A DNA stretch of 64,000 nt, taken from contig CAVJPS010000018.1 of the NCBI GenBank assembly GCA_963651465.1, positions 1 through 64,000 of the forward strand, in the 5' to 3' direction. The stretch is from SUG2458 sp963651465. Its GTDB lineage: Bacteria > Bacillota_I > Bacilli_A > RFN20 > CAG-826. Under the pieces are notes generated by a model. It worked only from the letters and a program-made list of their open reading frames with translations. It was not told where the DNA came from and did not search any database. Every line of letters begins with the position of its first letter. The stretch's first letter is position 1. The position numbers and the translations under genes were made by a program. Below are positions 61,388 to 64,000 of the stretch, piece by piece.

Positions 61388-61417
61388 AAGGTTTTATCGA
61401 AAGATAAGACTTTTTCT
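61388..61417 (+). terminator. Terminator of the metal-efflux operon
   Basis: AGGTTTTATC / GATAAGACTT stem with a GAAA tetraloop and T-rich tail. 61418-61495 holds only AT-rich sequence. Confidence 0.8.
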
Positions 61418-61495
61418 TTTTTTCAAATTTTATTGAATTAATAGTGAAAATTTATTAAAAAATAAGAAAAAAATAAGCTTTTTTCTATTTTTATC

Positions 61496-61524
61496 TTGCA
61501 ATACTTTATTCTATAAGATATAAT
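61496..61524 (+). promoter_or_regulatory. Promoter of rplK-rplA
   Basis: TTGCAA (61496-61501) and TATAAT (61519-61524) with exactly 17 bp between. Confidence 0.8.
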
Positions 61525-61529
61525 TGACA

Positions 61530-61632
61530 CGCACGAATAACGAAATAGGGGATATTGCGCCCTTTCGTGTAGCCGATGAGTGGAAGGAATATATATATAT
61601 TCCAATATTACCACGGCACGGACAAAAACTTA
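61530..61632 (+). promoter_or_regulatory. Structured leader of rplK-rplA
   Basis: GCACGAA near 61530 pairs with TTCGTGT (61564-61570), enclosing AGGGG / CGCCCT. A second element has GTGG (61580-61583) and CCAC (61611-61614) flanking the perfect hairpin GGAATATAT / ATATATTCC (61586-61603), leaving an asymmetric internal loop. Ribosomal protein L1 represses such operons by binding leader RNA; that this is the L1 site is inference. Confidence 0.5.
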
Positions 61633-61651
61633 AAAGAAGGAGGAATGTCAC

Positions 61652-62065
61652 GTGAGTAAGAAAATCGCAAAAGTTGTTAAACTTGAATTAATGGGTGGAG
61701 ATGCTAAACCAGGCCCAAAACTAGCTTCTGCTGGTATTGTTATGCCTAAGTTCTGTACAGACTTCAACGCTAAAACAGCTGACCGTAGAGGTGAAGTTGT
61801 TCCTGTAATCATCACTGCTTATGAAGACAAATCATTTGATTTCGTCATCAAGACATCACCAGTAGCTGGTTTATTATTAAAAGAAGCTGGTGTTGCTAAA
61901 GGTTCAAGCAATGCAAAAACAACAAAAGTTGGTCATATTTCAAAGGATCAATTACGTAAAATTGCTGAGTATAAAATGCCTGATTTAAATGCTAACGATG
62001 TTGAATCTGCTATGAAAACAGTAGAAGGTACAGCTCGTAACATGGGCATTACAATCGACGACTAA
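61652..62065 (+). CDS. rplK: 50S ribosomal protein L11 with shortened proline-rich segment
   Basis: 137 residues from GTG 61652 with AAGGAGG upstream. The body is typical (FCTDFNAKTADRRGEVVPVIIT ... TVEGTARNMGI, each part short). But the N-terminal segment that in other bacteria reads about PSPPVGPALGQQGVNIMEF is reduced to PGPKLASAGIVMPKF, four residues shorter and without the PPVGPALGQ motif. That region faces the GTPase-associated rRNA and forms part of the thiostrepton pocket. Confidence 0.93.
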   Translation: MSKKIAKVVKLELMGGDAKPGPKLASAGIVMPKFCTDFNAKTADRRGEVVPVIITAYEDKSFDFVIKTSPVAGLLLKEAGVAKGSSNAKTTKVGHISKDQLRKIAEYKMPDLNANDVESAMKTVEGTARNMGITIDD

Positions 62066-62114
62066 TTAAAGGTGGAAGGGAATAATCCCGTTAGTACCAC
62101 AAAGGAGGAAAATT

Positions 62115-62801
62115 ATGAAGAGAAGTAAAAAGTATCAAGCTGCTGCTGCATTAATCGATTCAAAGAAATTATATGAATTAGCAGATGCTTGTGAATTAGT
62201 CAAAAAGACTTCAACAACTAAGTTTGACTCTACTGTCGATGTTTCTTTCCGTTTAAACGTTGATCCAAAACAAGCTGATCAACAAATTAGAGGAACATTA
62301 GTTCTTCCACACGGAAATGGTAAAACAAAGAAAGTATTAGCTATCACAAATAAAGTTGAAGAAGCTAAAGCTGCTGGCGCTGAATTCGCTGGTGGTAAAG
62401 AATTACTAGAAAAAATCCAAAAAGAAAACTGGTTTGATTTCGATATTATCGTTGCTACACCAGATATGATGGGTGAATTAGGTAAGATGGGCCGTGTTTT
62501 AGGTCCTAAAGGCTTAATGCCAAACCCAAAAACAGGTACAGTTGCAGTAGATATTGCAAAAGCTATCACTGAAATTAAAGGTGGTAAAGTTGAGTACCGT
62601 GTTGATAAAGAAGGCAACTTACATTTAACATTCGGTCGTGTTTCATTCGACACAACTAAGTTAGTTGAAAACTTACAAGTCGTTTGTGATACAATGATGA
62701 AAGTTCGCCCAGCTGCTGTTAAAGGCGTTTATGTTAAGAATTCAGTAGTCCATACAACAATGGGACCTGCTATTAACATCACATTTAATGGTAGAGCTTA
62801 A
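62115..62801 (+). CDS. rplA: 50S ribosomal protein L1
   Basis: 228 residues. RSKKYQAAAALIDSKKLYEL, VLPHGNGKTKKVLAI, and PKGLMPNPKTGTVAVDI are diagnostic. L1-stalk protein and probable autoregulator of the rplKA leader. AAGGAGG upstream. Confidence 0.97.
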   Translation: MKRSKKYQAAAALIDSKKLYELADACELVKKTSTTKFDSTVDVSFRLNVDPKQADQQIRGTLVLPHGNGKTKKVLAITNKVEEAKAAGAEFAGGKELLEKIQKENWFDFDIIVATPDMMGELGKMGRVLGPKGLMPNPKTGTVAVDIAKAITEIKGGKVEYRVDKEGNLHLTFGRVSFDTTKLVENLQVVCDTMMKVRPAAVKGVYVKNSVVHTTMGPAINITFNGRA

Positions 62802-62814
62802 TTAATTTCGTTGA

Positions 62815-62940
62815 ACGCATTCAATATACCATAGACAGCAACGGCCAAGGGGCTTAATAATGTTGCCGAGGTTATGAAAAATAGATTATTATTCATGCTC
62901 CAATCGATGGAGATACTCATTGGATATTGAAGCCTCAAAT
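62815..62940 (+). promoter_or_regulatory. Ribosomal protein L10 leader
   Basis: The 176-bp gap between rplA and rplJ contains ACCATAGACAGCAACGGCC, then GTTGCCGAGGTTATG; GCAAC / GTTGC pair. These elements match the conserved L10-leader RNA (Rfam family L10_leader), which binds the L10-L12 complex and controls rplJL. The downstream part (62895-62940) can form further hairpins. Confidence 0.85.
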
Positions 62941-62977
62941 AAAAAACTTAAAAAAAAGAAACAGGAGGTGAAGAACT

Positions 62978-63466
62978 ATGAATCAAAACGTTTTAGAAGC
63001 TAAACAAGCTGTAGTCAATGAAGTTTCAGAAAAAGTTAAACAATCTGGATCTGTTACTGTTGTTGAATATCACGGATTAACTGTTGCTGAAATCGAAGCT
63101 TTACGTCGTGATTTACGTGCTCAAGATGCAGAAATGCTCGTCTTAAAGAACACAATGGTCAGACGTGCTACTGACGGTGCAGGACTCAGTTTTGAAAAAT
63201 CTGTACTTGAAGGACCTAATGCTTATGTCTTCTCTAAAGATGTAATCAACGGACCTAAAGTTATTGCTAAAGCAGCTAAAAAGAATGAACATCTCGTTAT
63301 TAAAGGTGGTATCGTCGAAGGTAAAATTGTATCTGCTGACGAATTAAAGGAAATTGCTTTCTTACCAGGACGCGATGGCTTGATCTCAATGTTCTTATCG
63401 TGCTTACAAGCACCTGTCCGCAGCTTTGCATGCGCTGTAAAAGCTATTGCTGACAAAGAAAACTAA
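62978..63466 (+). CDS. rplJ: 50S ribosomal protein L10
   Basis: 162 residues. VVEYHGLTVAEIEALRRDLR and LVLKNTMVRRA are typical; the C-terminal helix that carries L7/L12 dimers is present. AGGAGGTG upstream. Likely binds its own leader. Confidence 0.96.
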   Translation: MNQNVLEAKQAVVNEVSEKVKQSGSVTVVEYHGLTVAEIEALRRDLRAQDAEMLVLKNTMVRRATDGAGLSFEKSVLEGPNAYVFSKDVINGPKVIAKAAKKNEHLVIKGGIVEGKIVSADELKEIAFLPGRDGLISMFLSCLQAPVRSFACAVKAIADKEN

Positions 63467-63494
63467 AAAAAACAATATTTAGGAGGAAAAAATC

Positions 63495-63869
63495 ATGGCT
63501 AAATTAACAAAAGAAGAAATTATTGCTTCATTAAAAGAAATGACAGTCTTAGAATTAAATGACTTAGTCAAAGCAGTCGAAGAAGAATTCGGCGTTACTG
63601 CTGCTGCTCCTGTAGCTGCAGCTGCTGCACCAGCTGAAGAAGCTGCTGCAAAAGGACCATCAGAAGTTACATTAACATTAAAATCATTCGGTACAGCTAA
63701 AGTTGCTGTTATCAAAGCAGTTGTTGCTATCACAGGCTTAGGCTTAATGGATGCTAAGAAACTTGTTGATGCTGTTCCATCAGTTATTAAAGAACACATT
63801 TCACCAGTCGAAGCTGAAGAACACAAGAAAGCTATCGAAGCTGCTGGTGGCGAAGTCGAAATTAAATAA
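63495..63869 (+). CDS. rplL: 50S ribosomal protein L7/L12
   Basis: 124 residues. N-terminal dimerisation domain, Ala/Glu/Pro hinge (residues about 35-55) and C-terminal factor-binding domain (KVAVIKAVVAITGLGLMDAK, KKAIEAAGGEVEIK). AGGAGG upstream. Confidence 0.97.
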   Translation: MAKLTKEEIIASLKEMTVLELNDLVKAVEEEFGVTAAAPVAAAAAPAEEAAAKGPSEVTLTLKSFGTAKVAVIKAVVAITGLGLMDAKKLVDAVPSVIKEHISPVEAEEHKKAIEAAGGEVEIK

Positions 63870-63892
63870 GTTTAATTTTGCGTAACATTGAT

Positions 63893-63926
63893 AAAACCTG
63901 TTGATTTTACATCGGCGGGTTTTTAT
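63893..63926 (+). terminator. Terminator of rplJL
   Basis: 12-bp stem AAAACCTGTTGA / TCGGCGGGTTTT with G-U pairs and a 7-nt loop, followed by T. Confidence 0.85.
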
Positions 63927-63948
63927 CCATTTTATAGGGAGTATGAAA

Positions 63949-64000
63949 ATGCCACAATATTTTGACAAAAATGACAATTTAAAGGATGTTCCTAAGGTTA
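63949..64000 (+). CDS. Start of an RsmC-like 16S rRNA methyltransferase (partial)
   Basis: Only 17 codons lie in the window: MPQYFDKNDNLKDVPKV. The ATG at 63949 has TAGGGAG at good spacing; 63943 would be too close. The pattern 'YF....L' resembles the N-terminus of the RsmC/YbxB methyltransferase, which follows rplL in Bacillus. Identification rests mainly on position. Confidence 0.45.
   Translation, partial: MPQYFDKNDNLKDVPKV

Noticed and set aside
1..64000. Mollicute code with TGA read as Trp
   Set aside because: TGA ends pcrA at the ligA overlap and Trp is encoded by TGG throughout, so the standard code applies.
1..64000. CRISPR arrays, tRNA or rRNA genes, transposases
   Set aside because: No regularly spaced repeats, cloverleaf-like or rRNA-like stretches, and no transposase or integrase motifs were seen by reading.

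Overview
The window is AT-rich DNA of a low-GC Gram-positive-type bacterium (Bacilli, Erysipelotrichia or Mollicutes-related; the exact taxon cannot be fixed from sequence alone). The standard code is used: TGA, TAA and TAG all end genes. Two blocks keep Bacillus-like order: S10-spc-alpha (rpsJ to rplQ, with secY-adk-map-infA-rpmJ), and cysS-rlmB-sigH-rpmG-secE-nusG ... rplK-rplA-rplJ-rplL. rpmD (L30) is missing from its usual place.

Layout. 1-2.7 kb: an Ig-like surface protein broken at a G7 tract, plus an unknown gene, bracketed by an exact 55-bp direct repeat that carries a terminator. 2.7-8.2 kb: a DUF2130 protein, two convergent groups of unknown membrane proteins, a polytopic membrane protein and a thioredoxin-like lipoprotein. 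8.2-15.7 kb: pcrA-ligA-gatCAB. 15.7-23.3 kb (minus strand): a restriction-modification block made of a small HTH controller with two palindromic operators, a methyltransferase-like subunit, a single-chain nuclease-helicase-methyltransferase, and a GIY-YIG/DUF2075 ATPase. 23.3-30.2 kb (minus strand): an HTH gene with an amber stop, a shortened UDP-sugar-dehydrogenase-like gene, and a 1773-residue protein joining four glycosyltransferase-like domains, a kinase-like domain, a methyltransferase and a C-terminal SLOG (TIGR00725-like) domain. This giant gene is driven by a consensus promoter and preceded by a terminator-like attenuator. 30.3-34.9 kb: a GT2 enzyme, a DUF1836 regulator and tgt-queA-queH. 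35.1-50 kb: the ribosomal protein superoperon. 50-54.2 kb: a three-gene HydABC/NuoEFG-like complex. 54.3-58.8 kb: cysS, mgtC, rlmB, sigH-like, rpmG, secE, nusG. 58.9-61.4 kb: an ArsR-controlled Zn/Cd efflux cassette. 61.5-64 kb: rplK-rplA-rplJ-rplL and the start of an RsmC-like gene.

Two systems deserve attention. First, the NuoE/NuoF/[FeFe]-hydrogenase-like operon keeps its electron-transfer iron-sulfur motifs but has lost every H-cluster cysteine, and its NuoF has a rewritten FMN-binding glycine loop. It looks like a hydrogenase-derived complex with a new or lost catalytic function. Second, the attenuated giant glycosyltransferase/kinase-like/methyltransferase/SLOG protein and its partner dehydrogenase may be a one-polypeptide glycan or glycosylated-metabolite pathway. 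The restriction block and the G7-tract surface gene are further accessory features.
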